Source of the DNA: Alphaproteobacteria bacterium MarineAlpha11_Bin1
Lineage (GTDB): Bacteria > Pseudomonadota > Alphaproteobacteria > MPNO01 > UBA830
Length of the DNA stretch: 64,000 nucleotides
Direction of reading: 5' to 3'
Assembly (NCBI GenBank): GCA_002937455.1
Contig: PTJZ01000003.1
Coordinates: 124,001 to 188,000, forward strand
Part shown: piece after piece, positions 27,498 to 36,449 of the stretch
Numbering within the stretch: position 1 is the first letter of the stretch
Layout: each line of letters begins with the position of its first letter
The notes under the pieces: model-generated
What the model was told of the DNA's origin: nothing
Seen by the model: the letters and a program-made list of their open reading frames with translations, nothing else
Databases searched by the model: none
Made by a program: the position numbers and the translations under genes

Positions 27498-28157
27498 ATG
27501 TCTCTCTGGTCTGATCTTCTTATTGAGCCGATGCGCAACGCCAACGGTGACACACTTGTTGCTATCCAACGATTTAAAATCGCCGTCACCACTGGTGAGG
27601 TAAGTGGGCTAGAAAACATCATAGTTTCCTCTGTGAATCGGATTCGACAGGCCGAGGAAAAAATAGTTGCCGGCGTAGAAATAAAACTCATTGGGGAATT
27701 GCTTACCCTAGCTCAATACGGCGCCGGATCAATCGGAAAGAGTATCTCAACGATCGTCGGCATACCCAAGTCTGCGTCACAACTAGAAGCTATTTTTATC
27801 GCAAAGTTTCTTATAGAAATCGTATTACGACGGGATGATTACCAAGGCCTTTTTCCGTCGGAACTCCTTAGACTACATGGGATCAACCGCTCGGAATTGA
27901 ATGACGATTCTGCGCGCCCGGTGCTAGCCGCTATTGTCAAGAGAGCGGAAGAATCTGTCGTCCAGCTTCCGCGTTTAAATGCAGAAAACGTGAATCGAGA
28001 AACGGCACTATTCCTTACTAATGAGAGAAAGTTACTCAAGAAAAGGTTACATCGGCTAACCATAAATCCCCTAATGAAAGGCACTATCGAACTCAATTCT
28101 TGGGACCGTTGGCAAACAACGGTAATCACACGCTTGCGCAAAGCAACTTACGCGTGA
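27498..28157 (+). CDS. Unrecognised protein, possibly degenerate prenyl-synthase-like
   Basis: A 219-residue soluble, mostly helical protein (ATG at 27498; a TTG at 27480 would add six residues). I do not recognise it firmly. The segment KFLIEIVLRRDDYQGLFPSE followed by LLRLHGI has the pattern of the helix and loop around the second Asp-rich motif of squalene synthase-type enzymes, and hpnE follows 37 bases downstream. A divergent HpnC/HpnD-like partner is therefore possible. The catalytic Asp clusters are not convincing. Only 59 bases separate its start from that of the divergent NDUFAF6-like gene. Confidence 0.55.
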   Translation: MSLWSDLLIEPMRNANGDTLVAIQRFKIAVTTGEVSGLENIIVSSVNRIRQAEEKIVAGVEIKLIGELLTLAQYGAGSIGKSISTIVGIPKSASQLEAIFIAKFLIEIVLRRDDYQGLFPSELLRLHGINRSELNDDSARPVLAAIVKRAEESVVQLPRLNAENVNRETALFLTNERKLLKKRLHRLTINPLMKGTIELNSWDRWQTTVITRLRKATYA

Positions 28158-28194
28158 CAAAGTCCCGCTGCCTTTGATTTAAAGAAGATTCGTA

Positions 28195-29481
28195 ATGCCC
28201 ACAATTCATATAGTCGGTGCCGGTTTATCCGGTCTTTCCTGTGCGACGCACGCTGCAACGACCGGTTTTAATGTTATCGTATACGAAGCAGCCGGCCACG
28301 CCGGTGGCAGAGCACGATCTTTCTATGATGAGAGTCTTGGCTGTATTATTGACAACGGTAACCATCTTTTACTAGGAGCGAATAAAACAACCCGGACTTA
28401 TCTCGCGGAAATTGATGCAGCAGATTCAATTCGGGAGATCAGCCCGGCTGTCTTCCCATTCCTCGACTTTAAGAGCGGCAAGAGATGGGGCATTCGTCCG
28501 GGCAAAATATTTCCCCCAATTTGGATATTCTCGAGCAAGCGCCGTATCCCTCATACTCGACCGATGGAGTATTTTTCCCAAATTATTCGGCTACGCCGAG
28601 CTGGTGAGGCCGAAACAGTAGCAGATGCAGTAGGAACAGAGTCATTATTGTTTAATACTCTATGGCAACCAATGTCTACAGCAGTGCTGAATACTGACGC
28701 AACTGAGGCATCAGCCTCACTATTATGGCGTGTGATAAAGGAAACATTTGTTCGTGGAGAAAAAGCCTCCAGACCTTGGTACTTCCCAAACGGGCTTGGG
28801 GAGGCGCTAGTTCGTCCGGCGCAAGATTTTCTTAGCGCAAAAGGTGTTCATATTCGATTCAGTAAACGGCTCCGCGAGATTCGTTGCTCCGAACACCGAG
28901 TGAAATCCTTAATTTTTTCTGACGACGTCATCCCTTTGGATCGACGAGATGCGGTTGTTCTCGCGGTTCCCCCCGAGGCCTGCAGAAGAATTTTTCCAGT
29001 TATAAAAGCACCCTCTGATGCGAAAACTATTGTTAACGCCCATTTTCGATTAGAGAATACCCCATCACTCCCGGGGAATGGGCCTTTCCTCGGTCTAATA
29101 AATGCCGAGACACATTGGATTTTTGTACGTGATAACATAGTATCGTTGACAGTGAGCGCCGCGGACGCAATAGCGGATGAACCCGGCCACCAAATAGCAA
29201 ACAGGTTATGGATCGAAGCGAGTGCGGTACTTAGGTACCCGTTAAAATGTCCCCCGGCTTGGCGAATTATCAAGGAGCGCCGCGCGACCTTTGCTCAAAA
29301 TCCAACACAAGTTAACGCTCGACCAGTTACGACAACCGGCGTTGAGAATCTTTTCTTAGCTGGCGACTGGACCGATACCGGTCTCCCCGCCACCATCGAG
29401 GGTAGTATTTTGTCCGGGTTTCGTGCAGCCAAGTTGGCAGGCGAAAAGGTCAAGTTTGCTGTCTACACCGACACCAAATAA
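28195..29481 (+). CDS. hpnE: Hydroxysqualene dehydroxylase HpnE-like FAD oxidoreductase
   Basis: A 428-residue FAD-dependent amine oxidase-fold protein with the dinucleotide motif VGAGLSGLSCATHA (7-20) and a C-terminal FAD motif (LFLAGDWTDTGLPATIEGSI). This matches HpnE, which reduces hydroxysqualene to squalene in the bacterial hopanoid route HpnC-HpnD-HpnE. No canonical hpnC or hpnD lies next to it, only the unrecognised protein upstream. The other enzymes may therefore be elsewhere, or the enzyme may act on a related isoprenoid. Confidence 0.82.
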   Translation: MPTIHIVGAGLSGLSCATHAATTGFNVIVYEAAGHAGGRARSFYDESLGCIIDNGNHLLLGANKTTRTYLAEIDAADSIREISPAVFPFLDFKSGKRWGIRPGKIFPPIWIFSSKRRIPHTRPMEYFSQIIRLRRAGEAETVADAVGTESLLFNTLWQPMSTAVLNTDATEASASLLWRVIKETFVRGEKASRPWYFPNGLGEALVRPAQDFLSAKGVHIRFSKRLREIRCSEHRVKSLIFSDDVIPLDRRDAVVLAVPPEACRRIFPVIKAPSDAKTIVNAHFRLENTPSLPGNGPFLGLINAETHWIFVRDNIVSLTVSAADAIADEPGHQIANRLWIEASAVLRYPLKCPPAWRIIKERRATFAQNPTQVNARPVTTTGVENLFLAGDWTDTGLPATIEGSILSGFRAAKLAGEKVKFAVYTDTK

Positions 29482-29672
29482 TACATTTACGATTCGGTTT
29501 TTCGGTCAGTTTCATATCTCAAAGAGCGAAAATTCATTATCCCCTTGTTTTTAATTGAGTTTTCATTTCGAAAATTCCGTCCCTTATAAAGTTTATAAAA
29601 TCTTTCATACGCGTTGAACCAAGAATTCATTCCCGTTAGCATCACATCGTTTCGAAACTGAGGGATGTGAGA

Positions 29673-30278
29673 ATGGCTAAACTACTATCTGATCTTACAA
29701 GTACGATTATCGCTGGCGTAGTCTTGGCTATCGTACTTATTATAATTCTAGCTGGTTTGCCGGACGCCGGCCTGTCAATTGATAATGCCTCCTGGGCTTT
29801 TCTTTTCCGTTGGCTACATGTGATCAGTGGCATTATGTGGATTGGGATCCTCTGGTACTTTAATTTTATTCAAATACCAAATATGGGGAACATTCCCGAC
29901 GAGCAGAAGCCGGCAATCACTGGTGTAATCGCGCCGGCTGCCCTCTTCTGGTTCCGCTGGGGTGCGATGTCCACCATTATCACCGGCTTGATCCTTGCTT
30001 GGTTAAACGGCTATCTCGCTGACGCCGTCGCTATAGGATTGACAGATGGCGTTCCAAAGCACACGGCTATCGGTATTGGCATGTGGCTCGGTACAATCAT
30101 GTGGTTCAACGTCTGGTTTATTATCTGGCCGAACCAAAAGAAAGCACTTGGAATTGTTAAAGTCGCAGCAGATGAAAAAGCGAAAGCTGGCCGCACAGCA
30201 ATGCTGTTCTCTAGGACGAATACAATGTTGTCGATACCGATGCTTTTCGCGATGGTTGTGGCGCAAAATCTATTTTAA
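29673..30278 (+). CDS. PuuD-like urate hydroxylase-type membrane protein (membrane domain only)
   Basis: A 201-residue integral membrane protein (ATG at 29673, GAGGGA 7 bases upstream). It has about five hydrophobic helices and conserved His and Trp residues (FRWLHVISGIMWIGILWYF, MWFNVWFIIWPNQ). This is the pattern of the membrane domain of PuuD-type urate hydroxylase. The C-terminal cytochrome c domain of full PuuD is absent, so activity on urate is uncertain. A rho-independent terminator follows the stop. Confidence 0.75.
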   Translation: MAKLLSDLTSTIIAGVVLAIVLIIILAGLPDAGLSIDNASWAFLFRWLHVISGIMWIGILWYFNFIQIPNMGNIPDEQKPAITGVIAPAALFWFRWGAMSTIITGLILAWLNGYLADAVAIGLTDGVPKHTAIGIGMWLGTIMWFNVWFIIWPNQKKALGIVKVAADEKAKAGRTAMLFSRTNTMLSIPMLFAMVVAQNLF

Positions 30279-30296
30279 CCAGATTTTTTGGCATGG

Positions 30297-30329
30297 AATG
30301 AAGGGGGCTTTTCTGCCTCCTTCATTTTA
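30297..30329 (+). terminator. Rho-independent terminator
   Basis: An 11-bp stem (ATGAAGGGGGC with GCCTCCTTCAT, one wobble pair) with loop TTTTCT is followed by TTTAT. It lies 18 bases after the stop of the PuuD-like gene and against the end of the convergent Mth938 gene, so it may act in both directions. Confidence 0.75.
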
Positions 30330-30710
30330 TCACTCTATGGCAATCAATGCGGCGGCGACTGGGCGATCTTCTGCGAGCAGAACATTAAAAGTTCTACATG
30401 CTGCACCTGTGTCCATCCACTCAGAAATAATCCCAAATTCTCTGAGATAATTCCGAACATCATCACGTGGAATTCCCATCCGTTTTCCACAACCAATCAA
30501 AAGAATTTCAATATCAGTTTCGTCGGTTGGGACACTTTGAATTGAACCGCTGGAGATATCTTCATAGCGATCTACAGCCCATGAGATTGTGACTTTTGGT
30601 AGGACTATCACCGAACCACTATGCCGTTCACCGGAAATCCAGAAAACTCCGTTACCATAGCTTTGTATGCTCTGCTGAACTGCACGTACAGGCGGCATCA
30701 CACCATTCAT
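30330..30710 (-). CDS. Mth938/NDUFAF3-like domain protein
   Basis: A 126-residue soluble protein of the Mth938-like (DUF498) family, homologous to NDUFAF3, a mitochondrial complex I assembly factor. Features are the central DIEILLIGCGKRM strand-turn and a C-terminal ACRTFNVLLAEDRPVAAALI. It starts with ATG inside the secF stop (ATGA), an arrangement repeated across Alphaproteobacteria. Together with the NDUFAF6-like protein at 26.6-27.4 kb it suggests a role in respiratory complex I assembly, by analogy only. Confidence 0.85.
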   Translation of the reverse strand: MNGVMPPVRAVQQSIQSYGNGVFWISGERHSGSVIVLPKVTISWAVDRYEDISSGSIQSVPTDETDIEILLIGCGKRMGIPRDDVRNYLREFGIISEWMDTGAACRTFNVLLAEDRPVAAALIAIE

Positions 30711-31660
30711 CACTTTTGATGAGTATTCCCTGTTGGAGCGTCATCTATATTATCCCCGACAATCAGGCCAGAACGACGTAGGTTCATATAAACTAGCAAG
30801 GGTACGGCGATAAATATTGATGAATAAGTGCCAACTATAACACCCCAGATCATGGCAAAGCTAAAACCTTTAATAACTTCTCCACCAAAGAAATATAACG
30901 CGGCAAGAGCAATCAACGTTGTAAGGCTGGTCAATAGGGTGCGCGATAACGTTCCGTTAACAGAGAGGTTCAAAAGCTCGTAAAGTGGCATCTGTTTATA
31001 TTTTCGCAGATTCTCTCGGACCCGATCGTAGACCACAACGGTATCGTTGATAGAATAACCGGCGATAGTCAAAATCGCCGCCACGGTAGAAAGATTAAAC
31101 TCCAACCCCAATAACGAAAAGATACCAATTGTGAGAATTACGTCGTGAAGGAGTGCCGACACCGCACCCACCCCGAATTGCCATTCAAACCGAAACCAGA
31201 TGTAGACAAGCATCGCGGTCAAGGCGACTAATACCGCCGTAATACCAGCCTCGATTAGTTCCCCGCCCACTTTCGGACCAACAAACTCCGTTCGACGATA
31301 ACTGACCTCGTCACCGAGCGAAGTTTTCACTTTTAAAACAGCAGCTTGCTGCCCCTTTTCACCATTTGGTTGCCGCTCAATTCGTATAAGAACATCGGTG
31401 GGCTGACCAAATTCCTGTAGCTGTACCTCACCGAGATTTAGGTCATTGAGAGTCCTCCGAATTTTCGACATATCTGTCGGTTGATCTGTTCTGATTTCCA
31501 TTAAAATACCACCTCGGAAATCGATCCCAAAATTTAGACCTTTTGTGAAGAATAAGCCCGCGGAACCAATAATCATCGCAAGAGAGAGAAAACCTGCGAT
31601 CTTACGAAACCGCATGAAGTCGATCTTCGTACCGACAGGGACTAGTCTGATAAGACGCAT
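30710..31660 (-). CDS. secF: Protein translocase subunit SecF
   Basis: A 316-residue membrane subunit of the SecDF-YajC complex, which uses the proton gradient to pull preproteins through SecYEG. It has one N-terminal helix, a periplasmic loop with the FGIDFRGG motif, and a five-helix C-terminal block with the RND-like motif AGYSINDTVVVYDRVREN. It follows secD by 11 bases and overlaps the Mth938 gene. Confidence 0.96.
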   Translation of the reverse strand: MRLIRLVPVGTKIDFMRFRKIAGFLSLAMIIGSAGLFFTKGLNFGIDFRGGILMEIRTDQPTDMSKIRRTLNDLNLGEVQLQEFGQPTDVLIRIERQPNGEKGQQAAVLKVKTSLGDEVSYRRTEFVGPKVGGELIEAGITAVLVALTAMLVYIWFRFEWQFGVGAVSALLHDVILTIGIFSLLGLEFNLSTVAAILTIAGYSINDTVVVYDRVRENLRKYKQMPLYELLNLSVNGTLSRTLLTSLTTLIALAALYFFGGEVIKGFSFAMIWGVIVGTYSSIFIAVPLLVYMNLRRSGLIVGDNIDDAPTGNTHQK

Positions 31661-31671
31661 TTCTGGACCCC

Positions 31672-33273
31672 CTATATGGGCAACTTTTTAGGCCGCCTTC
31701 GGTGCAACCACGTCACTACCATGAGGCGGGTCACCATAATCGCAGTAAACATGGACGTAACAAGTCCGATCGCAAGCGTAACCGCGAACCCTTTTATTGG
31801 TCCCGATCCAAATTGGAACAACAGAATCGCGGCAATAAGCGTGGTGATGTTCGCATCAACAATCGTCGTAAGTGCGCGTTGATAACCGGAGTCCACAGCC
31901 GATATAGGTGTTCGTCCGTTACGTTCTTCTTCTCGAATACGCTCGAAAATCAAAACGTTTGCATCAACAGCCATACCAATGGTTAGCACGATCCCAGCAA
32001 TACCCGGAAGCGTAAGGGTTGCCTGCAACATGGAAAGCACCGCTGAAATCAGTATGATATTCAGAACGAGCGCGACATCCGCCATCAACCCAAACATGCC
32101 ATAAGCAGCTGCCATGAATATTATCACCAAGACTATCGATAGAATGCTTGCGAATTTACCGGCAGCAATAGAATCCGCTCCCAACTCTGCGCCAACAGTG
32201 CGTTCCTCGAGGACTGTAAGCGGAGCCGGCAACGCACCAGCCCGCAGCAAAAGTGCAAGATCTTGAGCTGATTGAACGTTGAAATTGCCAGAAATAACGC
32301 CATTACCTCCGAGTATAGGTTCACGGATTACCGGCGCACTGATGACTTTTTTGTCTAACACGATTGCAAAGGGCTGGCCGACATTCTGGCGCGTAACATC
32401 ACCAAAACGGCGTGCACCGATAGCGTCAAACCTGAATGATACTACCGCCTGCCCATCCTGAAAGGTAGCTTGTGCATCAACTAAATTTTCGCCATCTACC
32501 ATTATACGGCGTTTAATCAGGTACATTATAGGATCTTGATCACCATTCCCCTCATTGATCGCGGGAAGGCACATTGTCCCGGGAGGACGGCGACGTCCGG
32601 CACCACAGCTATCTGCGGCGGAATTCGTGCGGTCTAACAAATGAAAGGTCATCTTGGCAGTCGTACCGATCAGCGCTTTTAGACGTTCGGGATCGTCAAG
32701 ACCGGGTACTTGGACTAAAATACGGGCAGCGCCCTGCCGCTGAATCGTCGGTTCTCGTGTGCCAAGTTCATCTATGCGGCGACGCACAATTTCAATCGAT
32801 TGTCCGATAGCCGACGTCAAAATCTTTCGGCGGCCGGTTTCAGAATTACAAACAGTGTATGATAATTCATCGGTCAAGACCTCGTACAATGGGTCGAATG
32901 AATTCGGCTCGATATTCCGGACAACCTCTCGGGCGCGCCCATGGTCTGACTCCGAACGCAAATCAAAACCCACGCATTCATCCCGGGTTCCCAACCGGCG
33001 GTAACCTATACGCGGGGATCCACGGCGTAATCCATCACGAATGGAATCGACGAGCGCTTCCCTACGCTGCGCTAAAACCGAGGCAACATCCACCTCCAAC
33101 AGCAAGTGCGATCCACCCTGCAGATCTAGCCCAAGGTTCATCTTCTGGCCGGGCAACCAGCCAGGTAACTCTTCAAGACCCTTGTCACTCAGGATGTTTG
33201 GAAATGCAAAGAGAGCTCCCATTACACCAATGAGAGCAACCAAAAGCATTTTCCACTTAGCGTAGTAGACCAT
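31672..33273 (-). CDS. secD: Protein translocase subunit SecD
   Basis: A 533-residue partner of SecF. It has an N-terminal helix, the conserved LGLDLQGGSHLLLEVD, a large periplasmic P1 domain (about 45-350), and a six-helix C-terminal domain with GMAVDANVLIFERIREE. The order yajC-secD-secF on the minus strand is the common operon. It is slightly shorter than E. coli SecD, as in other alphaproteobacteria. Confidence 0.97.
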   Translation of the reverse strand: MVYYAKWKMLLVALIGVMGALFAFPNILSDKGLEELPGWLPGQKMNLGLDLQGGSHLLLEVDVASVLAQRREALVDSIRDGLRRGSPRIGYRRLGTRDECVGFDLRSESDHGRAREVVRNIEPNSFDPLYEVLTDELSYTVCNSETGRRKILTSAIGQSIEIVRRRIDELGTREPTIQRQGAARILVQVPGLDDPERLKALIGTTAKMTFHLLDRTNSAADSCGAGRRRPPGTMCLPAINEGNGDQDPIMYLIKRRIMVDGENLVDAQATFQDGQAVVSFRFDAIGARRFGDVTRQNVGQPFAIVLDKKVISAPVIREPILGGNGVISGNFNVQSAQDLALLLRAGALPAPLTVLEERTVGAELGADSIAAGKFASILSIVLVIIFMAAAYGMFGLMADVALVLNIILISAVLSMLQATLTLPGIAGIVLTIGMAVDANVLIFERIREEERNGRTPISAVDSGYQRALTTIVDANITTLIAAILLFQFGSGPIKGFAVTLAIGLVTSMFTAIMVTRLMVVTWLHRRRPKKLPI

Positions 33274-33306
33274 TTAAAACGTACTTTGCGAGTTAGACAC
33301 GAAACT

Positions 33307-33729
33307 TCAGCTCTTTTTGCCATCTTCGGCGTCGACATCATCGTCTTCTTCGTAGTCTTCTCGATCTACCTTATCTGCTCCGTTATCGTTTTCTTTTCCG
33401 GACTTGGCGGGAGCGGGATCTGTCTTGCTTAGACTCTCGGCGATCATTCCGCGGAGAACGCGAACTTTCACACCGTCCGCCACTTCAACAATCAATTCTG
33501 TCTCATTAGGTACCCGCGTAATCAATCCAATCAATCCTCCATTGGTAACAATACGGTCGCCGCGACGAAGATTGCCGAGCAGTTCCCTATGAGCTTTCGC
33601 CTTCTTTTGTTGCGGACGAATAAGTAGAAAATAAAAGACAACAAATATTAGGACTAGTGGAAGGAGTTGTTCCATTCCGCCCAATCCACCACCACCGGCG
33701 CCCTGCGCCCAAGCTGGCGAGACAAACAT
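33307..33729 (-). CDS. yajC: Preprotein translocase subunit YajC
   Basis: A 140-residue small membrane protein accessory to SecDF. A single transmembrane helix (LVLIFVVFYFLLIRPQQKK, about 26-44) precedes a cytosolic domain with the family signature GDRIVTNGGLIGLI. The tail from about 110 is highly acidic (EEDDDVDAEDG) and longer than in E. coli. It heads the yajC-secD-secF operon. Confidence 0.96.
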   Translation of the reverse strand: MFVSPAWAQGAGGGGLGGMEQLLPLVLIFVVFYFLLIRPQQKKAKAHRELLGNLRRGDRIVTNGGLIGLITRVPNETELIVEVADGVKVRVLRGMIAESLSKTDPAPAKSGKENDNGADKVDREDYEEDDDVDAEDGKKS

Positions 33730-33877
33730 GCTTTTCTCCGCGTTGAGTGAAAGTTTTCGGAATATACCGGTCCACCGAAAGCATGCAACACATTCCGGGT
33801 GGGGGTAAGCCAGGGAGTTTCACCGAAAGTCCCCGTATGTTAGGGTTGCGCCATTTCAAACTTCTTTTTTGAAGCCC

Positions 33878-34735
33878 ATGACTGACGCTGAAACCAAACA
33901 GCTAATGAAACGTATTGCGGATGCTCTCGACCGACTAGCACCACCACCAATTTTGGCGGAGATTTCAGAGAAAAATGATACTTTCCTCTGGCAGGCGGAA
34001 ACGGAGTGTCTCGAACCAATTGTAATGATCAACAGAGTAAACATTGAACAACTGATAGGCGTGGACCGGCCTCGTGATACTCTACTAGCAAACACCCGAC
34101 AGTTCGCGGCGGGGTATCCCGCTAATAATGCCCTACTCTGGGGTGCGCGCGGCATGGGAAAAAGTTCTTTAGTAAAAGCTGTACACTGGACAGTATCCGA
34201 AGAATGGGATGGTTCCTTAGTCCTCGTCGAAATTCATCGGGAAGATCTTAGTTCTCTAGCAAAACTATTGGCGGTTTTACGTAACAGCAATCGTAAGTTT
34301 ATTTTGTTTTGCGATGACCTTTCTTTTGATGCCGATGACACAACGTACAAATCTCTTAAAGCAATGCTAGAAGGCGGAATTGAGGGGCGACCCGAGAATG
34401 TGATTATCTATGCAACTTCTAACCGTCGTCATCTTATGTCGAGGGAGATGATCGAAAACGAGAGTTCTACTGAAATCAATTCCGGTGAAGCCGTGGAGGA
34501 AAAAGTATCTCTTTCAGATCGCTTTGGCCTTTGGCTAGGATTTCACAATTGCAACCAAGAGACTTTCTTCGAAATCCTTGACCGGTACGTTGAGCACTAC
34601 GATCTCGACATCGACCAGAAAACGCTCCGGGCGGAAGCAATTGAATGGTCCATGACCCGTGGGGCACGTTCTGGTCGGGTTGCGTGGCAATATATTCAGG
34701 ACCTTGCGGGCCGCCAGAAAAAGCTTCTCAATTAG
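33878..34735 (+). CDS. DUF815-family AAA+ ATPase
   Basis: A 285-residue ATPase (ATG at 33878; a TTG three codons upstream is less likely). Walker A is GARGMGKSS (about 88-96), Walker B is FILFCDDLSF, and a sensor-like motif YATSNRRHLM follows. It matches the uncharacterised DUF815 family, which in Alphaproteobacteria regularly sits between yajC and the nlpD-pcm-surE cluster, as it does here. The biological role is unknown. Its stop overlaps the stop of the convergent nlpD-like gene, and a GC-rich hairpin lies just downstream. Confidence 0.86.
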   Translation: MTDAETKQLMKRIADALDRLAPPPILAEISEKNDTFLWQAETECLEPIVMINRVNIEQLIGVDRPRDTLLANTRQFAAGYPANNALLWGARGMGKSSLVKAVHWTVSEEWDGSLVLVEIHREDLSSLAKLLAVLRNSNRKFILFCDDLSFDADDTTYKSLKAMLEGGIEGRPENVIIYATSNRRHLMSREMIENESSTEINSGEAVEEKVSLSDRFGLWLGFHNCNQETFFEILDRYVEHYDLDIDQKTLRAEAIEWSMTRGARSGRVAWQYIQDLAGRQKKLLN

Positions 34736-35763
34736 TTCTGGGCGGCAGCTGTCTGCCGCCCTAAATAGCGTTCGGGATTTACCGCTCGGTTACCCCGCCG
34801 TAATTCGAAATGCAATTGTGATTTATCGACGCTGCCTGTCCGACCTACCCTAGAGATAACCTGTCCCCGCGTGACTGTCTGCCCGGTTCGGACAAGTAAC
34901 TCCGAGTTGTGGGCGTATGCTGAGATCCAGCGGCCAGAGTGTTTAAGCAAAAGAAGATTACCGAAACCACGAAGTTCATTACCTGCATACGCCACTATAC
35001 CATTTTGAATTGCGCGGACGGGCGTCCCCTTCTTTGCCTGGATGTTGATACCGTCGTTTTGTAGACCCTTTCCGATTGTTCCAAACCTAGACAGCACACG
35101 GCCGCGCACTGGCCAGATAAAACCACTCCTGCTTGGAGCCCGCAGGTTTGTTCTGGGTCGCAGTATGGCTGAACCACCGCCCCGCTTTTGTTTGGCAAGT
35201 AGAGAACTTTTACCTTGTATTTCTCTTGTCGCACCAGAGCCAAATGCGGTTCCATCAGAAGACTTCTCTGATACCGAATTTGGTGATGCCCTCTCTCTCC
35301 GTCGCGGATGAGACTGATTTCCGGGCAGTACTATAGTTTGTCCAGGAGATAACCGATAAGGCGGAGCAATCCTATTTAAGCGAACCAAGGTAATTGGTCG
35401 AGTATTGTACTTCTCTGCAATTTGATAGACGGTTTGCCCCTTCCGAACGGTATGCACACGGTAAAAGGGCAATCGGAGTTTTTGCCCCGGGTAAATTGTA
35501 TAAGGCGGCTTAAGGCTATTAACTTCGATTAGGCTTCGAAGCCGGACACGGTATCTACGAGCAATTTTGTAAAGCGCATCTCCCTGACGAACCGTGATAG
35601 TTTTTCCCTTGGCTGCCCGTACTTTGGGACTAATTCGGACAGTTTCTCCTGATACACCTTGAATCACGGGCGCCATTCCCACCCTCTGACCGCATGCCGA
35701 CAAGGTCAGCACTAGTGGTATAAAAAGTCCAATCCCTAAATTCTTTAACAACTTATTTTCCAT
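34732..35763 (-). CDS. NlpD-like LysM/LytM lipoprotein (amidase activator)
   Basis: A 343-residue envelope lipoprotein (ATG at 35763; a TTG at 35799 is possible). The lipobox is LSAC, then come two LysM motifs (about 55-100 and 100-147) and a C-terminal LytM/M23 domain (about 222-338). The LytM zinc ligands are degenerate: the first His and the Asp are replaced in LQNDGINIQAKKG, as in NlpD and EnvC. It should therefore activate a cell-wall amidase rather than cut peptidoglycan. It follows pcm and surE, the same neighbourhood as in E. coli (surE-pcm-nlpD). Confidence 0.88.
   Translation of the reverse strand: MENKLLKNLGIGLFIPLVLTLSACGQRVGMAPVIQGVSGETVRISPKVRAAKGKTITVRQGDALYKIARRYRVRLRSLIEVNSLKPPYTIYPGQKLRLPFYRVHTVRKGQTVYQIAEKYNTRPITLVRLNRIAPPYRLSPGQTIVLPGNQSHPRRRERASPNSVSEKSSDGTAFGSGATREIQGKSSLLAKQKRGGGSAILRPRTNLRAPSRSGFIWPVRGRVLSRFGTIGKGLQNDGINIQAKKGTPVRAIQNGIVAYAGNELRGFGNLLLLKHSGRWISAYAHNSELLVRTGQTVTRGQVISRVGRTGSVDKSQLHFELRRGNRAVNPERYLGRQTAAAQN
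34740..34761. terminator. GC-rich hairpin at the convergent gene ends
   Basis: A perfect 9-bp stem (GGGCGGCAG with CTGCCGCCC, loop CTGT) lies 4 bases past the DUF815 stop on the plus strand and inside the last codons of the nlpD-like gene on the other. No U-tract follows, so it may stall or stabilise transcripts rather than terminate intrinsically. Confidence 0.4.
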
Positions 35764-35795
35764 TGGCGTCAAATTATGTTCAGCATTTACGAACT

Positions 35796-36449
35796 TCAAC
35801 CGCCATATTTACTCTCCGACTCTCCTATCAAAGGCACAAAGCGGACCGGCCAAAGTTTATCGGTTTTAACTTCTCCCCCTTGATCAAAGTAGAACTTGAA
35901 AAGATTCTGGTTTCTTCCGGTTTCTCCCATCGGTGCGATCAGGGTACCGGTGGGTGCAAGTTGATCGATCAGAGTTCGCGGTATTTGTCGGCTTGCCGCA
36001 GCCGTAACGATAATACGGTCAAAAGGTGCTTGGCCAATCCAACCCTTGGTTCCATCACCTAACTTAGTGGTAATATTATTGATACGGAGCGCTCGGAATT
36101 GTTTTTCAGCGGCGTCAAGAAGATCTTTGTGACGTTCAATTGAGTAAAGGCGCCGACACAATTTCGCCAGAATAGCTGCTTGATATCCCGAGCCGGTACC
36201 GATTTCTAGAACTTTCATCCGGGGACCAACATCAAGTTCCTGTGTCATGAAGGCTACAACCGCGGGTTGACTGATTGTCTGTCCATTACCGATAGGCAAG
36301 GCCATATTCTCATAGGCTTGATCCTGAAAAGTCTCTGGAATAAACAATTCCCTCGGCGTGCGCTCAATCACACTAAGTACCCTTGGTTCTTTTATCCCTT
36401 GCTTTCTCAATTCCATGATTAGCCGTATGCGGTTCGCCTCCAGTGTCAT
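35796..36449 (-). CDS. pcm: Protein-L-isoaspartate O-methyltransferase
   Basis: A 217-residue SAM-dependent repair enzyme for isoaspartyl residues. Its ATG at 36447-36449 overlaps the surE stop (TAATG); a longer frame to 36503 inside surE is unlikely. The SAM-binding motif is VLEIGTGSGYQAAILA, and the substrate region MALPIGNGQTISQP is typical of PIMT. The surE-pcm coupling is ancient and conserved. A second PIMT-like gene lies at 56.3-57.0 kb. Confidence 0.94.
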   Translation of the reverse strand: MTLEANRIRLIMELRKQGIKEPRVLSVIERTPRELFIPETFQDQAYENMALPIGNGQTISQPAVVAFMTQELDVGPRMKVLEIGTGSGYQAAILAKLCRRLYSIERHKDLLDAAEKQFRALRINNITTKLGDGTKGWIGQAPFDRIIVTAAASRQIPRTLIDQLAPTGTLIAPMGETGRNQNLFKFYFDQGGEVKTDKLWPVRFVPLIGESESKYGG

